The notes beneath the pieces were generated by a model, which worked only from the letters and a program-made list of their open reading frames with translations, searched no databases and was not told the origin of the DNA. From positions 1 through 64,000 of the forward strand of contig NZ_BAABHD010000072.1 of the NCBI RefSeq assembly GCF_039541915.1: a stretch of DNA of 64,000 nt, given 5' to 3'. Both the position numbers and the translations under genes were made by a program. Source of the DNA: Nibrella saemangeumensis. Its GTDB lineage: Bacteria; Bacteroidota; Bacteroidia; Cytophagales; Spirosomataceae. Below, in pieces: positions 35,730 to 44,216 of the stretch (within the stretch, counting starts at the first letter, position 1; each line of letters begins with the position of its first letter).

Positions 35730-36782
35730 ATGAAGACAAACCCCATCCGCCAATGCGTTGGTATTGACATCAGTAAAGACCAGTTTATGGCCAGCTTCGC
35801 CACCTTGGATGAAGCATTCCAGGTGACTATTAAAAGTACTAAATCGTTCGCCAACACCCTAGATGGATTTGAGAAAATGACTCGCTGGATCAGCCAGTTG
35901 GAGCATGCTCAAGTGACTATACATTATGTCATGGAAGCTACTGGGGTGTATTATGAATCCTTAGCCTATTGGCTTCACGAGCAAGGGCAATCCGTGAGTG
36001 TGATTTTGCCTAAACAGTTCAAAGCTTATGCCAATAGCTTAAACATTAAGTCGAAAACGGATCGGATTGATGCCCGGGTTTTGGCTCAGATGGGTCTAGA
36101 GAGAAGCTTACCTGTTTGGCAACCGGCCAGTCCTATTATGAGACAGTTAAAGCAGTTATGCCGGGAGAAGAACACGCTTAAAGAAGAGAAGAAAGCTCTT
36201 AAGAATCAGCTACATGCACTTACCTGTAGCTATCTACCCAACGAAACAACCCATCAACGGCTCCTACGGCGGCTGGCTACGGTTAACGAGTTGATTCGGG
36301 AAGTTGAATCTGAATTACTGGCAACTCTTCAAAGCGATCCCCGCTTAGCTGAGCGAATTGAAAACGTCTGCACCATTAAGGGCATTGGTCTAATGACAGC
36401 TCTAGCATTAATAGCCGAAACGAATGGATTTGCTCTGTTCACAAGCAAAGCTCAACTGGTGTGTTACGCTGGTTATGATGTAGTTAAAAATGAGTCGGGC
36501 ACATCAGTTAAAAACCCTACTAAGATTTCCAAAAGGGGTAATAATCATTTGCGAAAAGCGCTGCATTTTCCGGCGTTAACAGCGATTCGCTACGAACCTC
36601 GGTTCCAGAAAGTGAGCGAGCGTATCACAGAGCGGTCTAGCTTAAAGATGAAAGGGGTCGTAGCAGTTCAACGGAAGTTATTAGTACTGGTTTACACCTT
36701 GTTCAAAAACAACACACCCTTCGAGGAGCAGTATGAGAGTCAAAAAATAATTAGGCAGAGCCCAGTACTGAACCCTGCCTAA
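35730..36782 (+). CDS. IS110-family transposase
   Basis: A 350-residue DEDD recombinase of the IS110 family. The RuvC-like N-terminal domain has GIDISKDQFMASF (first Asp), the TIHYVMEATGVYYE block (Glu) and KTDRIDARVLAQMG (Asp-Asp). The C-terminal Tnp domain has IENVCTIKGIGLMTALALIAE, YAGYDVVKNESG and KRGNNHLRKALHFPAL with its conserved serine-containing region. The frame is intact, so the element may be active. It inserted immediately behind the last biosynthetic gene, with only about 100 bases of non-coding sequence after its stop before the next, opposite gene. Confidence 0.95.
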   Translation: MKTNPIRQCVGIDISKDQFMASFATLDEAFQVTIKSTKSFANTLDGFEKMTRWISQLEHAQVTIHYVMEATGVYYESLAYWLHEQGQSVSVILPKQFKAYANSLNIKSKTDRIDARVLAQMGLERSLPVWQPASPIMRQLKQLCREKNTLKEEKKALKNQLHALTCSYLPNETTHQRLLRRLATVNELIREVESELLATLQSDPRLAERIENVCTIKGIGLMTALALIAETNGFALFTSKAQLVCYAGYDVVKNESGTSVKNPTKISKRGNNHLRKALHFPALTAIRYEPRFQKVSERITERSSLKMKGVVAVQRKLLVLVYTLFKNNTPFEEQYESQKIIRQSPVLNPA

Positions 36783-36889
36783 ACTGCATGGTCAAGTAGA
36801 CCTGCTTAGAAGGCCTGAAGTTATAAATTTTTCTTTTCCCCTTTTGTATTTTAACACAGCACCTTCTTCCAACGGGGCATTCCTACACG
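36783..36889. other. Short gap between convergent genes
   Basis: Contains the presumed right end of the IS110 element, T-rich around 36825-36850. No gene and no clear terminator hairpin found. Confidence 0.4.
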
Positions 36890-37522
36890 CTAAGCAACTA
36901 AGGCCTTAGTTTTAAGCCTGATTTTCTGTACATAATTGTAAACAGTGCCATAGGCCACCCCAATCTGTTTGCTAATTTGATTCATCGACACGCCCTGGCC
37001 GTACAACCTGGCAATCTCGGCCTGTTTCGATTCGAGCAAGGGGGGACGAGCGATATGTTTACCCTGCGCTTTGGCACGAGCCATGCCCGCTCGTACTCGC
37101 TGGCTAATCAGCGAACTCTCGAACTGAGCCAGCGAAGCCATCACATGGAATATCAACTCGCCCGTCGGCGTGGTCGTGTCGATATTCTCCTGATACGAGA
37201 TAAAGTCACCCCCCAGACTCTGGAACTCTTTCAGGGCATTGACCAGTGCCTGCGTCGAACGGGCGAAGCGGTCATACCGCCAGACCAACACCACATCGAT
37301 CTGCCGTTTGCGGGCCGCCCCAATCATGGCCCGGTACTGCGTCCGCTCCTCAGTTGTTCCCGAAGCCGTATCGACGTATTCAGCGGCCAGAACAAAACCG
37401 CGCCGGTGGGCATACTCCCGCAACGGCCGGAGTTGTGTTTCGGGGTCTTGTCCTTTGTCCAGGGTGGACACGCGGGCGTATAGGGCTACCCGTTTGGGTT
37501 GATCCGACGGTTTTTTGGCCAT
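36890..37522 (-). CDS. Serine recombinase (resolvase family), 210 aa
   Basis: A resolvase/invertase-type recombinase with the ALYARVSTLDKGQ motif (nucleophile Ser19), VVLVWRYDRFARS, the QFESSLISQRVRAGMARAKAQGK arm and a C-terminal helix-turn-helix (GVSMNQISKQIGVAYGTVYNYVQ). It differs clearly from the recombinase at 188-856. It starts at ATG 37520-37522, and a perfect 14-bp palindrome lies only 6-35 bases upstream, probably its recombination site or its own operator. A 5'-truncated sulfatase begins just beyond, suggesting that this enzyme or its element caused the deletion. Confidence 0.93.
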   Translation of the reverse strand: MAKKPSDQPKRVALYARVSTLDKGQDPETQLRPLREYAHRRGFVLAAEYVDTASGTTEERTQYRAMIGAARKRQIDVVLVWRYDRFARSTQALVNALKEFQSLGGDFISYQENIDTTTPTGELIFHVMASLAQFESSLISQRVRAGMARAKAQGKHIARPPLLESKQAEIARLYGQGVSMNQISKQIGVAYGTVYNYVQKIRLKTKALVA

Positions 37523-37527
37523 GCAAG

Positions 37528-37557
37528 CTTATCAAAAAGGAGTTCCTTTTTGATAAG
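37528..37557. promoter_or_regulatory. Perfect palindrome at the recombinase start
   Basis: CTTATCAAAAAGGA (37528-37541), two-base centre GT, then its exact complement to 37557. A further half-site, CCTTTTTTGATAA, lies at 37615-37627, about 70 bases further out. A symmetric site with a 2-bp centre fits a serine-recombinase crossover site; position over the promoter also fits autoregulation. Confidence 0.65.
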
Positions 37558-37679
37558 ACAGGGAACCCGCATTATTTGCCAAACAAGGGTCATTTCAGGC
37601 AAGAATAAAAGTAACCTTTTTTGATAATCCGCTGAATGTCAGTCCCCGGCTGACTTCAACTATTTTTATAGTTGCTTAG

Positions 37680-38540
37680 CGTGTAAAATCGCCCCGTTGG
37701 AAAAAGAACCCCAAAATGGGTGACAAAGCGGCTGCCTTTATCCGTCAGCACCAGGACCGGCCTTTTTTTCTGTATCTGCCCTTTACCATTCCGCACGCAT
37801 CGTTGCAGGCTCCGGATGCCGCCGTGGCGGAGTATCGGGATCGATTCCCGGAAACACTCTATCATGGCCAGCAAAATTATGCGGCTACGCCCTATCCCCG
37901 AGCCACCTACGCAGCCATGATTACGTACATGGATAAGAAAGTGGGCGAGGTTATGGCGCTTCTAAAGGAACTGAATCTGGATGACCATACCCTGGTGCTG
38001 TTCACCTCCGACAACGGCACTACCTTTAACGGCGGAGTGGACGCGGCTTTTTTCGAGAGCGTGGGGCCTTTTCGGGGGCTCAAGATGGATGTCTTCGAAG
38101 GGGGTATACGGATGCCTATGATCGCCCGCTGGCCCGGAAAAATTGCGCCGGGTCGGGTTACCAATCACCTGGGAGCCCACTATGACATCTTAGCCACGCT
38201 GGTGGATGTGGTGAAAGCCAAGCCGGTCAAAACGGATGGTATCTCGTTTCTTCCGACGCTGCTTGGTCAGGTGGCCAAGCAGAAAAAGCATGAGTATCTG
38301 TACTGGGAATATCCCGAAAAAGGAGGCCAGGTTGCCATTCGGATGGGTAACTGGAAGGGTGTAAAGGTAAATATGAAAACAAACAAAGCCGCCCGCTGGG
38401 AGCTGTATGATCTGGAAAAGGATAAAAGCGAAACAACTAATCTGGCCTCCAAGTACCCGGCAATCATTGCAAAATTTGACAATATCGTCTGGAAAGAACA
38501 CCAACCCTCGCATGTGCCGGAATGGGAATTCATCCGGTAA
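37680..38540 (+). pseudogene. Sulfatase, 5'-truncated
   Basis: From 37716 a 274-residue frame matches the C-terminal two thirds of a type I sulfatase: PFFLYLPFTIPHASLQAP, TLVLFTSDNGTTFNGG (metal-binding Asp-Asn), FRGLKMDVFEGGIRMPMIARWPGKI and the C-terminal RMGNWKGVKV...WELYDLEKDKSETTNLA. The N-terminal part with the formylglycine site CxPSR is absent. Coding similarity (IAPLEKEPQ) continues upstream in another frame to about 37690, so there is a frameshift and then a junction with recombinase-linked DNA. It cannot be an active sulfatase. Confidence 0.85.
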
Positions 38541-38578
38541 GAGGATGGCCGATTAATATTAAAACCCTTCTGATAAAC

Positions 38579-39076
38579 TCATGCGGTCGGCAAACGGGGA
38601 TCAACGAGGTAGGGTACAATCCGAATCACACGACAAGCCGCCTGCAGCGGATGAAGGGGGTCTATTAACACGTTCCGGGACGGGGAGAGTGGTACCACCG
38701 CTGAGGGAACCGCCAGCGCCAGGGCGTCGTGGCGATTGAACTGTTCTTCGGCAAACTGAGGTAGTTCAGCCGGCGTAGCGTACGGATCATCCCAGCCATC
38801 GGGTAATTGATGAGCCTCCAGGTAGGTGATCGACCCGGCTGGAATGGCGATCTCACACAGAATTAGCGGGGGCAGTTCGGCCAGCGGACTACCATCCAGG
38901 TGTACCATGTACTCCAGAAAGCAAAGTTCCGGAGTAGTTGCCGTATACACCATTGGCCGACCTTTGACATTCCAGCGACCACCGCGCAAACGGGCACCAA
39001 TGCCGTCGAGAATCGTCTCGCGGTGCGCATCGGTTTGAATTCGGTAAAGCAGGATAGGTTCTTCGATAACGGACAT
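38579..39076 (-). CDS. RES-domain toxin
   Basis: A 165-residue RES-family protein. RES toxins degrade NAD+ and are named for conserved Arg, Glu and Ser residues; here LLYRIQ (Arg), ELCFLEYMVHL (Glu) and the late PSRNVLIDP (Ser) fit. GGRWNVKGRPMVYTATTPE is a hallmark stretch. The start codon overlaps the antitoxin stop by one base (TGATG at 39074-39078), so the two are translationally coupled with the antitoxin first. Role: plasmid stabilisation by NAD depletion when the antitoxin is lost. Confidence 0.9.
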   Translation of the reverse strand: MSVIEEPILLYRIQTDAHRETILDGIGARLRGGRWNVKGRPMVYTATTPELCFLEYMVHLDGSPLAELPPLILCEIAIPAGSITYLEAHQLPDGWDDPYATPAELPQFAEEQFNRHDALALAVPSAVVPLSPSRNVLIDPLHPLQAACRVIRIVPYLVDPRLPTA

Positions 39077-39546
39077 CAGCTAAACACCCCGTATTCAATA
39101 CGGCCCAGAATATCTTCCACCAGTTGAATACCCGTGGTGCTGTCGAGCAAATCCAGCGGAGAGCGGTCAGCCAGTAGCCTCAGCGGCCGGCGCAACCAGC
39201 GGGTAAACTTGCCCTGATCCTGAAAGACGGTAGCGCCGTATACAGCCAGACGCGTGAGCAGCAGCAAGCGTTCAGAGGTAGCTGCGTCCAGCCGCTGCAG
39301 TTTAGCCTGCCGGTGAAAAGTGGCCACTGACTGATTCAGCAAGCGAGCCATCTCTTTATCAGACACGTCCAGTAATCCGGCAACCCGGCCGGCTTCGGTG
39401 CCGATGAGTCCCTGCCGGGAGCGGTCGATAAGTTGAAGGGGACTCAGCTTTCCCACATTTTGTAAAGCGGATGCCGGTTGAGTAGCCATAGATAAAGCAC
39501 AGGTTAAAACAGGCTCATTTGATTGCAATATAACACGCTTTTGCAA
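39076..39546 (-). CDS. Xre/MbcA/ParS-type antitoxin of the RES pair
   Basis: A 156-residue protein with the usual architecture of RES antitoxins: an N-terminal Xre-like helical region (GRVAGLLDVSDKEMARLLNQSVATFHRQ, about residues 53-80) and the C-terminal toxin-binding DUF2384 part (ATVFQDQGKFTRWLRRPLRLLADRSPLDLLDSTTGIQLVEDILGRIEYGVFS). First gene of the two-gene operon; such antitoxins usually repress their own promoter. ATG 39544-39546 is taken as start; internal Met residues (for example at residue 20) are alternatives. Confidence 0.9.
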   Translation of the reverse strand: MQKRVILQSNEPVLTCALSMATQPASALQNVGKLSPLQLIDRSRQGLIGTEAGRVAGLLDVSDKEMARLLNQSVATFHRQAKLQRLDAATSERLLLLTRLAVYGATVFQDQGKFTRWLRRPLRLLADRSPLDLLDSTTGIQLVEDILGRIEYGVFS

Positions 39547-39564
39547 CAGTTTGTGCCCGTATTG

Positions 39565-40287
39565 CTACTGCTTCTTAATATACAGCGCTGTCTTACCTAT
39601 TTCAATACGTTGGGGATAGGTCTCTAACTCCCGGTCAATTAATTTATTATCGTAGGGAACGGGTCGGCTAATGAGTTTAGTATCCACAAAGACGATATTC
39701 ATTCGTTCGTTAACGCGATCATCTACTCGTTGTGTGTGCTTCAGCAGGTGCTCATTGGCAGTAGCCGTTTTCGTTTGTTCATCATCTTCAAAATAGCGGT
39801 AGGAACAGTACCAGTACCTGTAATAATGGTGATAATTGGATAAGCAGAACTGGTATATATCAGGTGTGCGTAGCATAGACCGGAAAAGGTCATCTATTTG
39901 CTGAAGCTCTTTTTGCTGGTTACGTCTCAGCGGTTGCAAAAAGGAGCGGTTGAAAAGTTCATCGCGGTACTCTTTCAGATATTGTAAGGCCTGCTCCCGA
40001 CTTACCTGCCGATCAATACTGTATTTATGCTTCACAAAGAAGGTCAGCGAAATTGCCGGCCGTTCGTAATTGACCAGTTTTAAGTTTTTGTAGGCGTCCC
40101 CGGGCCGGTGGTACGGCTTAAAAAGATTCATGTGCTGGTGGGGCACGAAATAAATTTCGAGTTCGGGGTCCGAAGGAAGGGCACTAACCTGATGGGTAAA
40201 GGGCTCCAGCTTGATCTGGCAGCTAAATAGTACCTGGCGAAGAGCAGGAAGGGGAGCAAGATCAGTGCGCTTGGCAGTTCTCGGCAT
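39565..40287 (-). CDS. Plasmid protein of unknown function, 240 aa
   Basis: No domain recognised. The protein is soluble, rich in Tyr, Arg and His, with a YHHYYRYWYCSYRYF stretch near residue 155-170 and a charged helical segment before it. It is transcribed away from the iteron array, with its start about 230 bases from the first iteron, and ends 19 bases before the toxin-antitoxin operon. Position next to the origin suggests a plasmid maintenance or copy-control role, but nothing in the sequence proves this. Confidence 0.7.
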   Translation of the reverse strand: MPRTAKRTDLAPLPALRQVLFSCQIKLEPFTHQVSALPSDPELEIYFVPHQHMNLFKPYHRPGDAYKNLKLVNYERPAISLTFFVKHKYSIDRQVSREQALQYLKEYRDELFNRSFLQPLRRNQQKELQQIDDLFRSMLRTPDIYQFCLSNYHHYYRYWYCSYRYFEDDEQTKTATANEHLLKHTQRVDDRVNERMNIVFVDTKLISRPVPYDNKLIDRELETYPQRIEIGKTALYIKKQ

Positions 40288-40513
40288 GGGAATTATGTAT
40301 AAATAATCACTTATTTCCCTTAAAGGTAAATTTCCCTTTCAAATCTTTCCAAATTCTTATTTGAAATTTTTTTCACGCATCTCAACACCCTAGTAGCCGA
40401 TCAAATCAATGGTAAAATTTTTAGTTCTTTGAATTGAAAATTGTAGATTGTAGCCATTTCAGTATTAAAATAATATGGTGATTTACAACTATTTAACCGC
40501 TAATTAGCGGAAC

Positions 40514-41090
40514 AAAGGCAACGTAAACCCTATTTTAAGCAACATCTGACCTATTTGGCGCAACGTATCCCCTATTTACAGGCAACGGGTACTCTAAAAG
40601 TAGCCCTGTAAAAGCAACGTTTCTTCTACTGAAAGCAACGCACGCCCTATTAATGGCAACATATCCCCTACTTTTATCCACAGCCAGATTTTGCTAAAGG
40701 CAACGTAGGCTCTACTCTTCTCCACAACAAAAGCAACGTATGTCCTACAGGGATTTTTCTCATAACATTACTAAAGGCAACGTAAAATCTATTTTAACAG
40801 ACCTTATTTGCCTGCCAAAAGCAACGTAAACCCTACTTTCCAAAAAGGGCTTATATATCAAAGGCAACGTTTGCCCTACTTCTTTATAATCAAGCTCAAG
40901 CAAAAGCAACATATCTCCTATTTCCCGACAGATCATGGATAAAGGCAACGTAAACTCTACAATTTATTATTGAATTGGGCTTGAACTGCTGCCATGTAGC
41001 CGTAGGTAGTAAGTTAATTTGAGTTAAAGCAACGTTTTTCCTAAAATTAATTGGCTCATTTAGCCAGTAAGCAACGCAGCTATTTTATAC
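40514..41090. repeat. Iteron array of the replication origin
   Basis: About 16 direct repeats in one orientation around the core GGCAACGTAAACCCTA; best copies begin near 40514, 40556, 40696, 40774, 40817, 40860 and 40940, with weaker ones near 40537, 40581, 40610, 40631, 40657, 40729, 40901, 41026 and 41068. Spacing is irregular, about 20-45 bases, with one gap of about 85. This is the typical binding array for a Rep_3 initiator, which is encoded immediately downstream, and it marks oriV. The last copies overlap the rep leader, so RepB probably also represses its own gene. Confidence 0.92.
40674..40682 (+). promoter_or_regulatory. DnaA box in the origin
   Basis: Perfect consensus TTATCCACA within the iteron array; a weaker TTCTCCACA-like site follows near 40714. 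It supports a DnaA-assisted, iteron-controlled origin. Confidence 0.7.
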
Positions 41091-41146
41091 GTTGCATTAT
41101 GTTGGGCTCTTTTGTACCTTGTCGGGGTATTCAGACTAATCCCTGC

Positions 41147-42100
41147 ATGGAATTACTGCCCCAGATTAAGGAACCGCTCACTCTGCTCCTGGCCCGTCAT
41201 GAATTTACGCTGCTGGAACGTCGCATCTACTGGGCTGTTCTGAAAGCCTTAAAAAACGACCAAACCACCAGTAAGGAGATTGCCAAATTCGAAACCAACA
41301 AAGAGTTTCGTATCCATATCTCCGAACTCTTTGCCACCGACACGAATCCAAGTATCTCGGACCTAAAAAAAGCAGCCGAACGGATCACCTCCCGGCGCAT
41401 TGTATTTGAAGAGGCAGAGAATGACAGCTTCAGCTATATTGTCCCATTCCCTTTCGTGAAGTACCAGCGAGGATATATTCACATCGTTATGCTGGCCAAC
41501 GTGGTACCTTACTTTATTAATCTGAGTCGGGGATATAGCCAATACCAGTTGAAAGCAGCTATATCGCTGACCAGTGAGTACGCGCAATTGCTATACCCCC
41601 GACTGTGCCGGTTTCTGGACACCGGCTTCTGGCGGATTGAAGTGGACGAATTGCGTCAGCTATTACAGGCGGAGAAGTATCCCCGGTATTCAAATTTTAA
41701 ACAGCGGGTATTGGATGTATCATTGAATGAAATAAACACCCGCACGGATATTACAGTTGGCTTTGAGGAAGGGAAAGAAGGGAAAGCCGTACGCTGGCTC
41801 ACCTTCTCAATCCGAAAAAAACACGAGCGGGAAGACGAGTACCGAACGTTCCTTGATGAGGTGAATACCGCCTTGAATCAGACACTGGAGCGTCGACGGG
41901 CATTTGTCATTCATGTATTACCGAATTACAACTTTACCCCCAGTCAGCAACAACAGATCCTGGATGATGAGGAAAAACTGAACAGGTTCATCCGGGCCGA
42001 AAGTTACGTAGCTCAGGGGGTAGGGGATATAAAAGATCCGACCGCTTACATAGCGTCCAGCGTATTTGGTTACACTAAAAAGGGAAAGAAGGCAAAGTAG
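41147..42100 (+). CDS. repB: Rep_3-family replication initiator RepB
   Basis: A 317-residue plasmid initiator with two winged-helix domains. The first starts at LLPQIKEPLTLLLARHEFTLLERRIYWAVLKAL; the second includes YSQYQLKAAISLTSEYAQLLYPRLCRF and RYSNFKQRVLDVSLNEINTRTDITVGF. This is the pattern of RepB/Rep_3 proteins that bind iterons. I chose ATG 41147; ATG 41099 and an upstream TTG at 41051 would extend the frame into the iterons and give an unlikely N-terminus. It is the only plus-strand gene of this region, and its stop faces the coiled-coil gene. Confidence 0.93.
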   Translation: MELLPQIKEPLTLLLARHEFTLLERRIYWAVLKALKNDQTTSKEIAKFETNKEFRIHISELFATDTNPSISDLKKAAERITSRRIVFEEAENDSFSYIVPFPFVKYQRGYIHIVMLANVVPYFINLSRGYSQYQLKAAISLTSEYAQLLYPRLCRFLDTGFWRIEVDELRQLLQAEKYPRYSNFKQRVLDVSLNEINTRTDITVGFEEGKEGKAVRWLTFSIRKKHEREDEYRTFLDEVNTALNQTLERRRAFVIHVLPNYNFTPSQQQQILDDEEKLNRFIRAESYVAQGVGDIKDPTAYIASSVFGYTKKGKKAK

Positions 42101-42120
42101 ATTATAGCGTAACGCCAGCT

Positions 42121-42777
42121 TTAAGGCTGAGCCTTGCGTTTCTTTGCTGGTTTGTTCTCCTGGAGGAGGTTCATCATTAATTGCTTAAAATCTTCGAATT
42201 CGGCTCGGAAGCCGCTCTCCGCGTCCAGCTTCTGCTGCAGCGCTGTCAGCCGCTCTTTCAATTGAACGTTTTCAGCCCGGCTCAACTCTAACTGAGCGTC
42301 AAGATCTTTTTCCTTTACTAACCACTGCTGTTTTTCATTTGCTGCCTGGTTCACCGATTCGATAAGTTGATTAATTTGCTGGTGAGCCTCGTCCCGGCTA
42401 GCTTCCACCTCCAGCAGTTGAGAAGCCAGATGGTCAATCTGTTCCTGTTTCTCGGTTTGCAGGGTTTTCGCGTTTCCAACCTCGTTGTTTAGATCCTGTA
42501 TCAGCTTACCGAACATCAATCCTAGTTCTTTATACGAATAGGTATGAATGGCCTGCGTGGTCGTGAAGCGACCCTGTGCCAGAGCTTGCTCATCGTCGTC
42601 CAGAACAATCAATTGAAGGTTGTTGAGTTCCGGGTAATCGCGTACTTTGAGCTTATTAGCGGTTACTAATTGTGAGATACGACTCTCACTTATAGACTCT
42701 CCCTTCGTTTTCTGTACAAAATCTATGTACTCTTTACGAGTCAGTTCTTTTGTTGTGTCAATTGTGATGATAGCCAT
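42121..42777 (-). CDS. Coiled-coil plasmid protein with N-terminal DNA-binding-like region
   Basis: 218 residues. The N-terminus (TRKEYIDFVQKTKGESISESRISQLVTANKLKV) resembles a helix-turn-helix of the MerR/KfrA kind. From about residue 85 to 200 it is an almost continuous coiled coil rich in Gln, Glu and Leu, and the tail is basic (PAKKRKAQP). This layout recalls KfrA-like plasmid stability proteins that bind their own promoter and polymerise. A perfect 17-bp inverted repeat lies about 55 bases upstream of the start, a good operator candidate. Assignment to KfrA is by architecture only. Confidence 0.7.
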   Translation of the reverse strand: MAIITIDTTKELTRKEYIDFVQKTKGESISESRISQLVTANKLKVRDYPELNNLQLIVLDDDEQALAQGRFTTTQAIHTYSYKELGLMFGKLIQDLNNEVGNAKTLQTEKQEQIDHLASQLLEVEASRDEAHQQINQLIESVNQAANEKQQWLVKEKDLDAQLELSRAENVQLKERLTALQQKLDAESGFRAEFEDFKQLMMNLLQENKPAKKRKAQP

Positions 42778-42830
42778 ACCCTGTAACTGTTTGTTTGCAG
42801 ACCAAAATTAATTAAACTTAATTATACATT

Positions 42831-42875
42831 AAAGTTTAGTTTATAAATTCAACTTTACTTTATAAACTAAACTTT
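42831..42875. repeat. Perfect 17-bp inverted repeat
   Basis: Arm AAAGTTTAGTTTATAAA (42831-42847), an 11-base spacer, then its exact complement (42859-42875). It lies between the end of the small membrane-protein gene and the start of the coiled-coil gene. It lacks a GC-rich stem, so it looks more like an operator or centromere-like site than a terminator. A related TTAAACTTAATTATACATTAA stretch sits just before it. Confidence 0.65.
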
Positions 42876-42878
42876 AAT

Positions 42879-43124
42879 TCAATTAATGAATGGATGGCCT
42901 ACACTAATTTTGACCTTACCTTCTTTTTCTAATTGCCGAAGGTATTTCATAGTCAGTCGGAAATTGCGCTTGCTTTGGTAGGAAACTAAATCGGCAAGGG
43001 CCCACATGGCGGCAAATGGCCAGCCAACAATTGTGAGCTGTAGAAATAGGCTAAAAATCGCAGCAAAAGGACGGGCCCTTAGTAGAAAAGATAGGAACGG
43101 AAACAGAAGGGATAACACTCTCAT
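42879..43124 (-). CDS. Small two-helix membrane protein
   Basis: 81 residues: two hydrophobic segments (about 3-16 and 19-45) followed by a basic, helical tail (YQSKRNFRLTMKYLRQLEKEGKVKI). The second segment, with LQLTIVGWPFAAMWALADL, is reminiscent of YqaE/Pmp3-like small membrane proteins, but the match is weak. Function unknown. Confidence 0.5.
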   Translation of the reverse strand: MRVLSLLFPFLSFLLRARPFAAIFSLFLQLTIVGWPFAAMWALADLVSYQSKRNFRLTMKYLRQLEKEGKVKISVGHPFIN

Positions 43125-43310
43125 AGCTTTCTCACAGATACGAATCCTGATGTCCCAACCAAATTTGGACCATCAGGAATAGTCTGTCAAGTATACTATA
43201 AGAACCCGTCGACTGTGTTCAACCTGTGACTGAAATGGTCAAAATATAGCAAAGGTACCCCCGTTTTTTAACACCTCTGCTAAAATTGTCAGTTTGCAGT
43301 CAGTTTTACT

Positions 43311-44036
43311 TCACTTACAATTCAGCGGAATACCTAACTGGCGAAGAGTCGATTGATACTGCATGCAGTTCATTTTTCTGTTCTTAACTACATACGCCCG
43401 TAGCTCCTTACGGGTATATGAGTCTTCAAGATTCAGATTATTGTCAGCGCAGAAATGGGCATACACTTCCGCTGTGATACCTCGCTGCCTTGCAAACTGC
43501 TGGTTGATGGTTACCTCATCGCTCTGCTTCCGCTTACGTTCATCGGCCCGCCAATTTGCAATCGCGGCTTGAGGGGTAAGACCGTGCTGGACGATGTTGC
43601 GGTATTGTACACAGTAATCCCAGGGCTCCTCCCCTAACATCCGGCGGTAAATTACCACATCACCGATTCGCCGGATTTCATCTACTGTAAACCGTTGATT
43701 AACTTGAATACGACTCAATTCGGGTGGTAATTCCTGCTTCGGTAGTCGGTGGACTCTGGCAATAGCATACACCAGCCACTGGTCCTGCCAGGATCGAACC
43801 GGTACTAAATGCGCCCGTCGACCAGATTTCACCTGGATAAATTCAGCATAACGTTCTACTCCTTCACCGTTCGTATCATTCCTCACAGCAGACTCAGTTT
43901 GTCGCTGTATAATAAAGTAGTCGCCGTAGCGGGTGTATTGGTCCATGTTCCCTTTTTTCTCGAATTCTGCAGGGAACAGGTACGTACCTGTTTGAACAAT
44001 GGACAGACCAGACGGCATTTCGGAAAATGAGGGCAT
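43311..44036 (-). CDS. Plasmid protein of unknown function, 241 aa
   Basis: No family recognised. The N-terminal half contains beta-rich, charged segments (YFIIQRQTESAVRND, RYAEFIQVKSGRRAHLVPVRSW); the C-terminal third has a NWRADERKRKQSDEVTINQQFARQRGITAEVYAHFC stretch followed by SYTRKELRAYVVKNRKMNCMQYQSTLRQLG. No signal peptide or membrane segment. It stands alone, with 186 empty bases after it and a divergent lipoprotein gene before it. Probably a plasmid backbone protein. Confidence 0.65.
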   Translation of the reverse strand: MPSFSEMPSGLSIVQTGTYLFPAEFEKKGNMDQYTRYGDYFIIQRQTESAVRNDTNGEGVERYAEFIQVKSGRRAHLVPVRSWQDQWLVYAIARVHRLPKQELPPELSRIQVNQRFTVDEIRRIGDVVIYRRMLGEEPWDYCVQYRNIVQHGLTPQAAIANWRADERKRKQSDEVTINQQFARQRGITAEVYAHFCADNNLNLEDSYTRKELRAYVVKNRKMNCMQYQSTLRQLGIPLNCK

Positions 44037-44216
44037 GGCTAAAAAGATAAGTCCCAGCCCGTAAAACTACAAAAAGACTGGTATCCTTCAGGGGATGACC
44101 TTCCCTGTCCATCCAGAAACAGGGGGCACCTTTGCTATATTCTTTACCAACACGTTGCCAGATTTTGCAAAGAATCCCATATTCCGGTTTACCGGAGCCA
44201 CTAGTTACTTTACCAC

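Noticed and set aside
40514..41090. Could the repeats be a CRISPR array?
   Set aside because: Units are short, degenerate and irregularly spaced, no cas genes are near, and a Rep_3 gene follows; they are iterons.
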